From: Phaeosaccion multiseriatum
Lineage: Eukaryota; Ochrophyta, other classes
Assembly: GCA_965112735.1 (NCBI GenBank)
Contig: OZ218961.1
Span: forward strand, 2,604,001-2,668,000
Reading direction: 5' to 3'
Length of the DNA: 64,000 nucleotides
In this document: in pieces, positions 34,823 through 46,438 of the stretch
Numbering within the stretch: the stretch's first letter is position 1
Layout: every line of letters starts with the position of its first letter
The notes under the pieces: generated by a model
What the model saw: the letters and a program-made list of their open reading frames with translations, nothing else
Databases searched by the model: none
Told to the model about the DNA's origin: nothing
Program-made: the position numbers and the translations under genes

Positions 34823-35741
34823 CGAGGGAGGGTGGGGGGAGGGGGAATTAATTGACTTTCTAGTATTATTATCGCGAGATTAAAGGAATCAACCTAAAAG
34901 CTATATTTGTATGTGTATTTAAAGGGGAGGAGGGGGAAATTATTGACTTATAGGAATCAACCTAAGAATTACGTATGTGTGTATGTGGAGGGGGGGGGGG
35001 GGGGTGGAGGACACGATTTGAGTCGCTCCCCATCGAACGCGTGACGAGCAGGAGAAGCGAGTGAGGTGGGACCTGGGGCCCTCTTGTCTGCCTCACACAC
35101 AGGCCCTCGACAAGGGAAGGGGGGAGGGGAATAGGGATAGCACCAGCTCAGGCAAACCATCTTCAGTGCCAGAGTCAGGGTCAGGGTCAGGGTCAGGGTC
35201 AGGGTCAGGGTCAGGGTCAGGGTCAGGGTCAGGGTCAGGGTCAGGGTCAGGGTCAGGGACATTATCATCCCCGATGGTAGCCTGTTACGTAACGGGGTGG
35301 CGTATTTTAACTCAATTTTTTTGTGGTTTTCTTAGATTCACTGTCAACTAATCATCTCCAGATCGTGGCTCGTTGTTTCTCCATTCTCCCTTCTTCCTCC
35401 TGTCCCCCCCCCCCCTCCTCCTCCTCCTCCTCCTCCTCCTGCCCCCCCTCCTCCTTCTTCTTCGTTCTATCTCCTTATGTTCTGTCTTCCGATTGATTCA
35501 CCACCTCCCCCCCCAACCTTGGGTCCTCCATACCCCCCCCAAACAAAACATTGTTGGATCGTTGGTCCTTGACACCCCCTAACCTCAAACTCAAACTCAA
35601 ACACAACATACACGCCCATCCACAAGCCCCATGTGACATCTTCTCACGCACCCACGTACCCACGCACGCACTCACGCATGCCATCTATCTGTCCATCTGT
35701 CTATCTGTCTATCAATCCATTCCAAAAGCAATCTAATCTAA
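34823..35741. other. Convergent intergenic region, about 0.9 kb
   Basis: It lies between the MRS2-like gene and the lumen-protein gene. An imperfect direct repeat of about 50 bp occurs at 34840-34905 and 34933-34985 (GGAATCAACCTAA in both). It also holds a G14 run (34989-35002), the TCAGGG array (35175-35258) and a CTC triplet run. No gene seen. Confidence 0.55.
35175..35258. repeat. (TCAGGG)n hexanucleotide array
   Basis: Fourteen perfect tandem copies. TCAGGG is a one-base variant of the TTAGGG telomere unit. Confidence 0.95.
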
Positions 35742-37992
35742 CTACGGTGTGGGCGGGCGGGCGATCTGCCCGGGCTTGAAGGTCTTAAAGAGGAAGGGAG
35801 GGAGTTGCTTCTTCCTGCTCGCCGCCTCCGCCTCCGCCTCCTTCACCACGTCTTTAGGGGCAAGGGCAAGCACATCGGCGATAACGCCCATCGAGGCATC
35901 GTAGTAATACTTGGACTGGGGAGGTAGGGAGGGAAGGAGGGAAGAAGAGGGAGGGAGGGAGGGAGGGAGGGAGAGAGGGAGGAAGGGAGGGAGGGAGGGA
36001 GGGAGGGAGAGAGGGGGAGAGAGTGAGGGAGGGGGAGGGAGGGAGGGAGGGAGAGAGGGAGAGGGATGGAGAGAGGGGGAAGGAGAGAGGGAGGGGGAGG
36101 AAGGGAGGGAGGGAGAGAGGGAGGGGGAGAGAGCGAGGGAGGGAGGGAGGGAGGGAGGGAGGGAGGAAGGGAGGGAGGGAGGGAGTGAGGGAGGGAGGGA
36201 AGGAAGGAGGGAGGGAAGGAGGGGGAGCGAGTGAGGGGGGGAGAGAGAGGGAGGGAGGGAGGGAGGGGGAGGGAGGCAGGGGGGGAGGGAGGGAGAGGGA
36301 GAGAGGGAGACGGAGAGAGGGAGAGAGGGAGGGAGGGAGGGGGAGGCAGGCAGGGAGGGAGGGGGCGTGAGGGAGCGGAGGGAGGGAGAGCAGACCTGAT
36401 TTCGGGCTCTCGTTTTCATGTACAGGGCGTTTCTGTACCTGCTGAATGTATTTGTCCGAGCCCTTGGGCAGATCGCCGTCATCGGACGGGGGTATGAAGA
36501 TCATCGTGTAGATGGACGAGTCGTAGTTGGAGAAGGTGGTGCTGAAGGGAAGGGGAAGGGGAGGAGGAAGGGAGGGGAAGGGGCAGGGGAACAGGGGGAC
36601 GGAGCGTGAAGAGTGCTGAGAGGCAGGGAGACGCATGTGCACAGCTCTCTCTCACTCACTCACTCACTCACTCGTACACGTACACGCACGCACGCATTCC
36701 CTCACGCACTCACTTACTCACTCACTCGCTCATTCATCTACTCACTGACTCACTCACTTACACACTCACTCACTCACGACTCACTCATGCACACACGCAC
36801 TCACTCTGCAACGCCCACGCTCTCCAACGCCTTGTCCAGCAAGTCGGCGTCCTCGCACTCATCGTACGAGCGCTTAAGCGTCTCCTGCAGCACCTGCCTC
36901 ACATCGTGAATAAGAAAAGGGCACAAGAAGGGAAGACGCTTAGATGACTCTGTAGGGAGCAACAGGCAGCAACATAGTACAGATACATCCACATACGTAT
37001 ACACTTATATACTATACGTAAGACTGTACTGCGATGCTCTGCTGCTTCCCAAGGCCTGCTGTCGTTTCACTCCTCACCTTGACGATGAGCAGTTGCTTAG
37101 TTACGTAGTTGACATTCGTTCTAGCCGGGTCATACTGAGGGGAGAGGTGTGTCGTAATGTAGGACAAGGAAGGGGAGAAGAAGAGAGTACGTGAGTGGAA
37201 GGCATACACGGAGGCTTCCCGAGTTCTTCCCGTGTTCAGGTCGTGGCTTTGCCATGGTGATTCTGTCCCACATCGCCGAGGCGTTCATCAGAGAGACCGT
37301 AGGAGAGAGCCCAAGATGAATTCGAGATGTACCGCAGGAGAGAGCCTAATACGAGACCTAGCGTAGGAAAGAGCCTAAGATAAACACGAGACCTGCCGTA
37401 GGAAAGAGCCGAAGATAAACACGAGACCTACCGTAGGAAAGCTCCTAAGAATAACGAGAGACCTAACGTAGGAGAGATTCTAAGATTAATACAATCCTTC
37501 CATCCTCTGTGCATTCTCTAAACCCTGCAGCGCTATCTCGCGGTTTAGCACAGATAGGTTACCTACCTGGGCTACGGAGAAGTACTCCATCGAGGGTATC
37601 AAAATCTCCTTGGCCAAGAGGAGGGTCGCGATGAGGTCCTGGTAGGATTTGCCCTTCAGCGTGGTCGAGGCTGAGAGATCACCGGCCACTACCTTCTTCG
37701 GAGCTGACACAACCACCGCGGCTGCTACCACCGCTGCCCCTTTCGTCCACTCCGCGACAAACCCGCGTCTACTCGCATGCTGTACCACGCCTACGCCTCG
37801 TCCTCCTGCTGGTCTGATTGCCACATTGCTGCCGCCTTCCTCCTTTCCTCCTCCCCTACTACTAGGCATGCTCGTCCTGCACTGGGCACGGGACACCCAG
37901 CCACCCCCCCAGCTGAAGCCCTGCGTCCAACTTGCATTTTGGAAGATCCCCACTGTGAGGATGAGCGTCGCACAGAACGACCGGCCCCTCAT
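35742..37992 (-). CDS. Predicted thylakoid-lumen protein (Tat substrate), family unknown
   Basis: Five exons (37992-37567, 37134-37078, 36893-36805, 36541-36439, 35915-35742) give 282 residues. Residues 1-25 form a signal peptide ending TQG|FSW, which fits the Phe rule for entry into a secondary plastid. A transit region follows. Then comes a twin-Arg signal, SRRGFVAEWTKGAAVVAAAVVVSAPKKVVAGD at about 74-104 (given in part: RRGF, then a hydrophobic AAVVVSA core), as used for Tat export to the thylakoid lumen. The mature part (~175 residues) is helical: SYQDLIATLLLAKEILIPSM, YDPARTNVNYVTKQL, ETLKRSYDECEDADLLDKAL, YYYDASMGVIADVLAL, and a Lys/Pro tail. The four-helix pattern resembles PsbQ-fold proteins, but no specific motif proves it. 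Intron 4 is about 520 bp, mostly GGGA repeat. Confidence 0.72.
35930..36375. repeat. (GGGA)n intron block
   Basis: About 440 bp of purine-only GGGA/GAGA repeat in intron 4 of the lumen-protein gene (a pyrimidine tract on its sense strand), running up to the acceptor at 35916. Confidence 0.95.
37296..37490. repeat. Minisatellite, about six copies of a ~35-bp unit
   Basis: Units share the core CCGTAGGAAAGAGCCTAAGA followed by an AT-rich segment and CGAGACCT. They diverge by a few bases and small indels. The array lies in the first intron of the lumen-protein gene. Confidence 0.8.
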
Positions 37993-38485
37993 CTTGCAGA
38001 TCTTTGCACGAGGAAAGAGGATAGAGGCTTTGCCATTCCATCGCCAACTGTGAGTTCTTCCGGATCATCAGCTGCAGTGCGTGGCCGTCAAGGGGCATCG
38101 GGTGCCGTCCGCCATCCATCCGAAAAGCCGGATCAAAGCATCGCGGACTCGTCGGGTATTGTCCCGTCGTCTTCGTCGCCGCCGTCGACCGGTGGCAGGT
38201 CAGGGCACTCAGTACATGCCAAGACTAGGATCCGCTCGAGGTGTTCATGTCGTACCACTCTTAAAACTTTTTGACTTCAATACTCTGTGAGACAATTGGG
38301 TTGGCTCCGAGCCAGCAGCCCAGGAGCGGCAAATTCCCCCTCTCGCCTAGTCTCCGTCTAGGCCGCCGCCCTAGGCACTAAGCAGCGGCCTGGGGAACTA
38401 AATGGGGCTGACCATACTACTAGAACTGAACTTGATAGGGGATGAGTACCCAACGGTCTCTTAAGTAGTATAAAAGTAATTGAGT
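37993..38485. other. Intergenic region, 493 bp
   Basis: It separates the start of the lumen-protein gene from the 3' end of the Cys-rich gene. It contains a palindromic GC-rich cluster at 38335-38400 (TAGGCCGCCGCCCTAGGC and similar) resembling the one at 61890-62160. No gene seen. Confidence 0.5.
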
Positions 38486-41400
38486 CTAGTTCTGCACGCA
38501 CGTAGAATCACCACTACCCTGGTCGAAGCGACACTCCAACTCGTCCTCACAAGTGTTACTTGACCCCCCCACCGACGCCACATTGACATAGCACGAGTCA
38601 TCCACGGCGCCGCGCGGACTGCACGTGTTGGTGTCCATGGGGCAAAACACCTCTGGAGAGCCAGGAGGGCCAAGTGTGTCGCACGTACTGAGTACAACCC
38701 TCGCTCTTCTTCCAGATTGGATGATGCGATCACATGCATCCCCAAGGACACCCGGATTGCTGCAAATGTTGCTGTCCGTCAAGCAAAACAGACCTCGCGC
38801 ACAGGTGTTGATTGTACCCGCACCCCCTATGCTGCTATAGTCAATTCGTTCGCATGCCTCCCCAACGGCCCCACGAACAATGCACGTCTTGGCGTCCGGC
38901 GAACAAATCAGCCCATCCTCGCAGAAGTCGATTTGACCACCGGCAAAGCGTTCGCAAGCCTCTCCAATGGCAATCTGAGATGGAGCAGCAGTCGTCGGAG
39001 CGACGGTTGGAGCCAACGTGGTGGGTGCCGTCGTTGGGGGGGCAGTGGGAGCAGCTGTCGTCGGAGCGGAGGTTGGAGCCATCGTTGTGGGTGCCGTCGT
39101 TGGGGAGGCAGTGGGAGCAGCTGTCGTCGGAGCGGAGGTTGGAGCCATCGTGGTGGGTGCCGTCGTTGGGGAGGCAGTGGGAGCAGCTGTCGTCGGAGCG
39201 GAGGTTGGAGCGATCGTTGTGGGTGCCGTCGTTGGGGAGGCAGTGGGAGCAGCTGTCGTCGGAGCGGAGGTTGGAGCCATCGTGGTGGGTGCCGTCGTTG
39301 GGGGGGCAGTGGGAGCAGCTGTCGTCGGAGCGGAGGTTGGAGCCATCGTTGTGGGTGCCGTCGTTGGGGAGGCAGTGGGAGCAGCTGTCGTCGGAGCGGA
39401 GGTTGGAGCCATCGTGGTGGGTGCCGTTGTGGGAGTAGAGGTGGGAGGAGCTGTCGTCGGAGCGGTGGTGCTCGGAACCTGAGACAGAGGATGAAGCGAG
39501 GGCAGTGGGCGAGCACGCGCAGAACGGTGGGTGGTGCATCATCGTCATCTTCAAGCCAGCACGCCCGGGTCACCACAGTAGCAGAGATGCAAGCAACAGC
39601 AGAGCGAGGCAGAGGGGAGAGCACAGGAGGGTGAACCCAACCCACTGCCACGTCACGACAAACATACCGGAGTCGGTGGGGCAGTGGCGTCAGTCGGAGG
39701 TGGGGTAGGTGGTGTGTCGTCGGTTGGTGGGCACTCATCGAAGTTGCCGAAGCCGCAGAAGCGGCATTCCTGGCCTAGACCAGCAGCGTTGCATCCAAGG
39801 CCTATGGCGCGCGCATGTCGACAGCAGTCAGCAGCGGGAGAAGGGGAGTCAGGGTGATGGAGGGAAGCAGGCGGGCAAGGTGAGGAGTTGCTCGCTGGCT
39901 CGGGTCGAGACGGTTACGGGCCGAGCGAGGATGGGGACGGGTGGAGTGGAGGAAGGGGAGGCGAGCGGGAGAGTGGATAAGGGTAATACTTACAGCCGCG
40001 AGCGTCATTGGCACAGTCTAGACACGAAGGGTCGACAACGCAAGTTGACGGTGCATGCACGTCCACACAGCGGAGAGAGCAGTCGTCGTCGCTGGCCATT
40101 GGAGCGCTTGTTGTTGTCGGGGGGGCAGTCGGTCGCGCGGTGGGTGGAGCAGTGGGTGGAGCAGTGGGTGGAACCGTGCGGGCCGTTGTGGGGGTGGCAG
40201 TGGGCACCTGGTGAGTCCAACGATGGAGCGAGGACAGCGGGCGAGAGAGTAGAGGGTGAAGATGATATCATGGCCAGGGGCAGAGAAGACGTGACGTGTG
40301 TCACTGTCCAGACGAGGCAGAGGGGAGAGCACAGGAGAAGGAACCGAACCCACTGCCACGTCACGACAAACATACCGGAGTCGGTGGGGCAGTGGCGTCA
40401 GTCGGAGGTGGGGTAGGTGGTGTGTCGTCGGTTGGTGGGCACTCGTCGAAGTTGCCGAAGCCGCAGAAGCGGCATTCTTGGCCTAGACCAGCAGCGTTGC
40501 ATCCAAGGCCTATGGCGCGCGCATGTCGACAGCAGTCAGCAGCGGGAGAAGGGGAGTCAGGGTGATGGAGGGAAGCAGGCGGGCAAGGTGAGGAGTTGCT
40601 CGCTGGCTCGGGTCGAGACGGTTACGGGCCGAGCGAGGATGGGGACGGGTGGAGTGGAGGAAGGGGAGGCGAGCGGGAGAGTGGATAAGGGTAATACTTA
40701 CAGCCGCGAGCGTCATTGGCACAGTCCAGACACGAAGGGTCGACAACGCAAGTTGACGGCGCATGCACCTCCACACAGCGGAGAGAGCAGTCGTCGTCGC
40801 TGGCCACTGGAGCGCTTGTTGTTGTCGGTGCAGCAGTCGGAGGAGGCGCAGTTGTGGGTGGCGAGTCGTCTGGGCACGGACCAAAGTCGCCGAAGGAGCA
40901 GTAGCGGCATTCCTGCCTTAGTCCAGCAGCGTTGCACCCGAGGCCTGTGGCGGGCGGGCCGGGTGGCGTGTTTCGAGAGCAGTCAGCAGCAGCAGGAGTG
41001 AGGGACGGACGCGGCGAGAGAATCGTGGAGGGACAGCGAGGAGGTTAGTCTAGGACCGACGGGAAGGAAGGAGCAGTCCTCTCATGGAGAAGAAGTGCCA
41101 ACTCACCACCACTCGCGCAGGAAGCATCCTGGAAGCACGGCTCAAGGGGGTTGATGTCCAGGCAGAGGGCAGAGCAGTCACCATTGTCGCGGCTCGGCAG
41201 AACTCGTCGTGCCACTTGCGGTACACCTCCATCCGCAGACGTGAGCTGAAGACATTAGCAGTAGGCAGCAGGCGGCAAGCAAGGAGCAAGAGTTGGAGGG
41301 ATCGGGTGAAAAGAGCTGTGAGAGAACTCATAGAATTTCGGGTGCCCAGCAGCCAGCAGCAGCAAGCAATCCTTGACTTTATGCTCTAGTCGCTCACAGC

Positions 41401-41621
41401 CGGCCAGAGCCACAGCAGCCGGCACTTCATGGAGGAAGGGAGGGAGGGGTATGAGGGACCCATGAACTGGCCTGTCGTGCTGGGACGGAAAAACCAAACC
41501 AATCCCCGCCGGCCCGCCAGTGGCACCACCCCACCAGCAAAACAAAGCAAGGAAGAAAGAAGAGAATTACTTCTACCTGATAGCTGCTACTCAGCAGCAG
41601 CAGCATCATCGGGAGCTTCAT
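38486..41621 (-). CDS. Secreted Cys-rich protein with mucin-like Pro/Thr repeats
   Basis: Seven exons (41621-41577, 41245-41107, 40944-40702, 40509-40376, 40207-39994, 39801-39668, 39478-38486) give 633 residues. The first exon is a short signal peptide (MKLPMMLLLLSSS). Then come Cys modules of two alternating kinds: DDDCSLRCVDVHAPSTC…SCLDCANDARGC (three versions, the first diverged) and GCNAAGLGQECRFCGFGNFDEC (three versions). Pro/Thr linkers separate them. The last exon starts with 22-residue Ala/Pro/Thr repeats (likely O-glycosylated) and ends with four Cys modules of the type GEACER…C…GLxC…C. No transmembrane or anchor signal follows, so an extracellular matrix or cell-surface role is likely. 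I do not recognise a named family. Exons 3-4 and 5-6 are products of a recent duplication that includes introns. Confidence 0.78.
39019..39440. repeat. Coding minisatellite, 66-bp unit, about six copies
   Basis: The period is exactly 66 bp (unit anchors at 39025, 39091, 39157 and on), encoding 22 residues on the minus strand (APTSAPTTAAPTASPTTAP). Copies differ at only a few bases. Confidence 0.92.
39605..40821. repeat. Tandem segmental duplication, two ~508-bp copies 708 bp apart
   Basis: Positions about 39605-40113 and 40313-40821 are near-identical through exon, both introns and splice sites; I count only a handful of differences by eye. Each copy holds the GCNAAGLGQEC exon and most of the DDDCSLRC module. 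Confidence 0.9.
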
Positions 41622-42879
41622 TGCAGCCTTCGTAGGTGACTACCGGGGCCGCACTCCGCGCGTGGCACTGTTTCGTTTGTCACGGTTTTTTTGAGCTCTC
41701 TGCACCCGCCGGCGGACAACCAGGGAAACTTTGGCTAGGAGCCGTCGGAGTGCGCTGTTGAAGTACCCTTGTGTGATTTACAGGCACAAGCAACAAGCAA
41801 ATGTGAGAAAAGGTGAGAAGGCAACAAGAGGCAGGCGTGGCTGGGACAAATGATGAGGAACGCCACTACTAGCTTGTGAAGGACCCTCCCTCCCTCCCTC
41901 CCTCCCTCCCTCCCTCCCTCCCTCCCTCCCTCCCTCCCTCCCTCCCTCTTTGGGGTGTTGCTTCTTGTGATTGACGTGTCAATGCGCCGCGCCTCTGCGG
42001 GGGGCGGGTGCCACTCAGTCACCATGGAAGACACTAGAAAAAAAGGAATAAGAAGATAGGACCCACAGAAAACCTTCCGTCCCCTCAACCCCTACGGGAG
42101 AGGCGTTGCGATAGCCTGTTCGACGGTTTCGTACGAAGGGCTGTTGGCATCATTAAGTGTGGGTAGTTATTAACCCCAACCCATCAAGGCCCAAGGCGGG
42201 GAAGGAAAGCAAGGGCTGCAGAAACATGATCAAATTTTACACGTTACAATTGTCGCTGCCTACGCACCTGCCTGCGTGCTTGCCAGTCTACCTGCCTGCT
42301 GGCCTGCTTGCCGGCCTGTTTGTCTGCTGCTTGCCTGCCTGCCGCTAACTTACTGAATACACTGGGCCTTGGGTGGGCCTTGGGAGTGTGGGAGGCGAGG
42401 GGAGGAGCAACGTACGGGTGGGAGGTGAAGTCATTGACAGACAGTGAAGTCTCCGTCTTCGTCTCACCCGCTGTCCCGATAAATCGCATCCCATTCTCTC
42501 TCTCTCCCTCCCTCCCTCCATCCATCCATTCCTCCCTCCCTCCCGCCCTCCCTCCCTCTCTCTGTCTCTCGCCCTCTCTCATTCTCCCTTTCTTTCCGTC
42601 CCTCTCTCTCTACTGCTCTCCTTGCTCTCTCTCAAAGCACGCACCTCTCCACTCACAATTGGCCTGCCAATTTATGGTGGTCTCCTTCCTTCCTTCCTTC
42701 CTTCCTTCCCTCCTTCCTTCCCTCCCTCCCTCTCTTCCCTTCCCTTCCCTCCCTTCCTTCCTTCCTTCCTTCCTTCCTTCCTTCCTTCCTTCCTTCCTCG
42801 CTCGCTCGCTCCCCTTGCTCTCCCCTCGCGCCCTTGCTCCCTCCCTCCCTCCCTCCCTCCTCTCTCCCTGTCGCTCTCC
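41622..42879. other. Intergenic region, about 1.3 kb
   Basis: It separates the start of the Cys-rich gene from the DDB1 stop. It contains a perfect (CCCT)n run (41886-41947), TGCC repeats (42262-42350), CCCT/CTCT runs (42500-42600) and a CCTT run (42680-42800). No gene seen. Confidence 0.55.
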
Positions 42880-45800
42880 CTAGTGCATACGTGCCATCTC
42901 CTCAACACGCCTATACACATCCTCCACCGTCACCTTGCACAGCATCGCCTGCGTCGCTCCTTCGCTCCCACCACCACTTCCACCTCCCTCTCCTCCCCCT
43001 CCCTCTCCACCTCCTCCTCCTCCTCCTCCTCCCCCTCCTCCTCCTCCTCCTCCTCCTCCGCTAGCACCATCACCAATAGGAATGCTGGCGCCAGTGATCC
43101 CTGCCTGCGCACCCTCTCGCATGACCTTGACCACCTCCTCCTGCTTCTCCCTACCGAGGTCAACGAAGGTCTCAATAAGGTCTCCGTCGAGCATGTGCAT
43201 CGCTTCCGCCTGGCGACGCGTGGAGTAAAAGGACCGCCACTCCGTATGAGTGAGCCCTCCCACCCCCTTGGTCGCCTTGCGCAGCGCCGTTTGAAGGCTC
43301 CGAAGCACGGTATAGTTGGGCTTGGAGAGAGTCAGGATAACTCCAACCATCCCAGAGACGGTTCCAAAGAGCACCGGCTCGCCCACGGTGAGAGGCTGTT
43401 GTACCACCAACTGCTGCCCATCACCGCCACCGTCACCAGCACCAGCACCAGCACCAGCAGCACCACCACCACCACCACCGACAGCAGCAGCAGCAGCAAT
43501 GGCAAGTGCCGACCCGACCGTTTCAGTGGGTTGCACCACCAGGGACCCCTTGACAAATCGATTGATAAACTCTCCGATATGGTACTCTCCCTGCAGCTCC
43601 AGCCGCACTCTCTCTTCCTCCGTGGCCGCATCCGCGTTTCGCCTCACGGAAAAGATGTTGGAGTCGTTTTCAGCCACGACAAAGTTGTCGTCATCAAACA
43701 TCTCCACCGCGGTGACCCAATTGCAGTTTAAATCACGAGCCAGTACCTCCACCTTACCGTCCACATACCCTGAGCCACTCCTCCCCGCCATGGCCTTCCC
43801 TCCTCCTCCCCCTCCTCCCCCTCCTGCTGCTGCCGAAGACGAAGCCCCCCCCCTCCCACCACCACCACCCCCACCCGTAGACTCCTCTGTCTGTCCCTCC
43901 GCCTGCCCCTTCCCGTTGCCGTGCCCCTGCTGCTGCTGCTGAGCAGGCTTGTATGTGAGGAGAGTCACAGATCGCATCATATCACCAACCAGGATGAAGT
44001 CTCCCCGTGTGGCAATGTGCAGAGTGACGGAGTGCACCTGGCGGGTGGACTCGGGGACAAGATCCACCATACCTGAGGAGGGCGAGGAGGAGGAGGAGGA
44101 GGAGGAGGAGGAGATGTGCGGCGTATAGGTAACATGATGTAGCAGGCAACATATGTCATTGGAACACAAGTGGGACACGTAAGAGTACGTACATGCTCCA
44201 TGGACAAGTAGAGCAAGGCAAAGGATGGATTGATGGATGGATGGAGGTACCGAGGACCTGTACCCTACCCTACCCTACCCTACCTACCCTATCTTACTCT
44301 ACCCTACGCTACCCTACTCTACCCCTTACCCTACCCTACCCCACCCTACCCTACCATACCCTACCATACCCTACCCTACCCTACCCTACCCTACCTTACC
44401 CTACCCTACCCTACCCTACCTTACCCTACCCTACCCTACCCCACCCTACCTTACCCTACCCTTACCCTACCCTAGCCTACCGTACCCCACCCTACCCTAC
44501 GCTACCCTACCATACCACACCCTACCCTCCCCTCCCCTCCCCTCCACTCCCCCCCCCCCCCCCCTCTCTCTCTTACTCACCATCGCTGGACACCTTCCAC
44601 CTGTACAGCTGAATCATATTGTTCACACCAACGAGGAGGCGAGGCCCAAAAGCGCTGAGGCAGTAGGCGGACCCCTTGATGGCCTTCTCCGCCACAAGTC
44701 GCACCTTCCTCTCCGCCCCCTCCCCCTGCACGGCAAACACCAGCACTCTGCCCGCCTTGGGTTCGAACTCGTCTTCGATGAGGAAAGCGGTGCCCACCGC
44801 GATTTGCTTCTCCGATGCTGCTGTATCACCAACTGCTGCTGCTGCTGCTCTTGTTCCTCCTGCTGTTGCTGGGCACAGTGAATTATACGGGTAAAAAGGA
44901 ATACACACATGGGACGTTAAGAAATCACTATTGAGTGGTGTGTGACGGTGCGTACACTACGTCGGTATACGTAAGAAGGAAGAAGGGAAGAGCGAAAAAT
45001 GGAAGATAGGACATGAACAGCCATGTGGATGGATCGATGTGCGGCTGAGAGAGACAGGGAGACAGACAGAGAGAGAGAGAGAGAGAGATCGAGACAGAGA
45101 AAAAGAGAGAGGGGGGGAGAGACAGAGAGAGGGACAAGGGAGAGCGAGAGAAAGATAGAGACCGCGATGTGGAGAGACAGAGCCATTACGGACCGACGGA
45201 TACCCAACCCCTTCCTTCCTCCATCGATTGATTCATTCGCCCCTTCCCCATCCTCAGCCACTCCCTTGCCCCTGTCCCATGCAATTCCCCTCTCCCTCCT
45301 CCCCCCCCCACCAAACTCACCTCCTCCCTCGGGCCTCTCCCTCTCCCCCTCCTTCTCCCCTCCCCCCTCAACGTCCGCTAGCGAGACAACCGCCATGCTG
45401 GAGGCAAACTCAAGCGGCAGCAGGGCATGGCAGTACACTTCCTCGAAGCTTGTGTCGTCCAAAAACCGCACAAAGTGTTGCTCCATCTCGTCTTCTTCTT
45501 CTTCCATGTCGTCCTCTTCCTCCTCCTTCTCGTCGTCGCTGTCGGCATCACTGATATCTTCCATATAGCCTTCCTTTCGTGCTGCTTTCTTACTCCCCCC
45601 TCCTCTTCCCCCTCCTGCCGCTGTAGCTGTTGCTGCTGCAGCAACCTTCTTCGAGTCCGACTCTGGCAACTCCGGGAACTTTTGCGTCAAGAGTCCGTAC
45701 AACCTTCCGTGGTCATGATGGCAGATTCTCCGTGGCTGCTCCCCGAGACGCACCGTCCGAATGTGGAGCTTCTGGATGTCATCGACTGTGCCAATTGTGA

Positions 45801-46406
45801 GGCTGGACTCGTCGGCCAGGGCGAGGCAGTCGGGAAAGGGCTCACTATTGAAGGGGCAGGCGCTGTTCACCTCGCCGATGTTCACGTTGGCGTAGAGGAG
45901 CTTACCGTCGCTAAGGGGAGGGAGGGCGGGAGGGAGGGAAGGGAGGGGAGGGAGGGAGGGACAGAGGGAGGGGGGTTGAAAAGGTTCGTCTGCGATTGGT
46001 CCTGGCCTGAGGTTAGCGATTTCAGTCCGATAGAGAACTGGAACTGAAACCTGCGGATAGAGAACTGAAACTAAATCCTACCTGCCGAACACGACGGTGG
46101 GGCGGTCGCTGGAGACCAACACACAGAGTGCTCCGTTGCTGACAAAGCACGTCAGAGCCAGAGGTTGAGTGCCAAGGGCAACCTGATGAGGAACGAAGGA
46201 GGGAGGGAGGGAGGGAGGGAGGAAGAGAGGGAGGTAGAGAACGAGGGAGAGAGGGAGGGAGAGAGGGAGGGAGGGAGAGGGGGATGGGAGAGACAATGAG
46301 AGATGGTGAGAGAGAGAGTCTCCGTCCTTTCACCTCCTCTTCGGCCCTCTAACTCAAAAACTGTTAAAAAAAGGACCAAAGCCGAAACAACAGCCCGGCC
46401 CGACAC

Positions 46407-46438
<32 letters not shown>

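Noticed and set aside
32260-36780. CRISPR-like array impression from regularly repeated short units
   Set aside because: The units are contiguous microsatellites with no unique spacers, and this is a eukaryotic nuclear sequence.
39018-39482. Val/Gly/Ala repeat frame on the plus strand
   Set aside because: It is the antisense of the minus-strand Pro/Thr minisatellite, which continues into Cys modules and has splice support.
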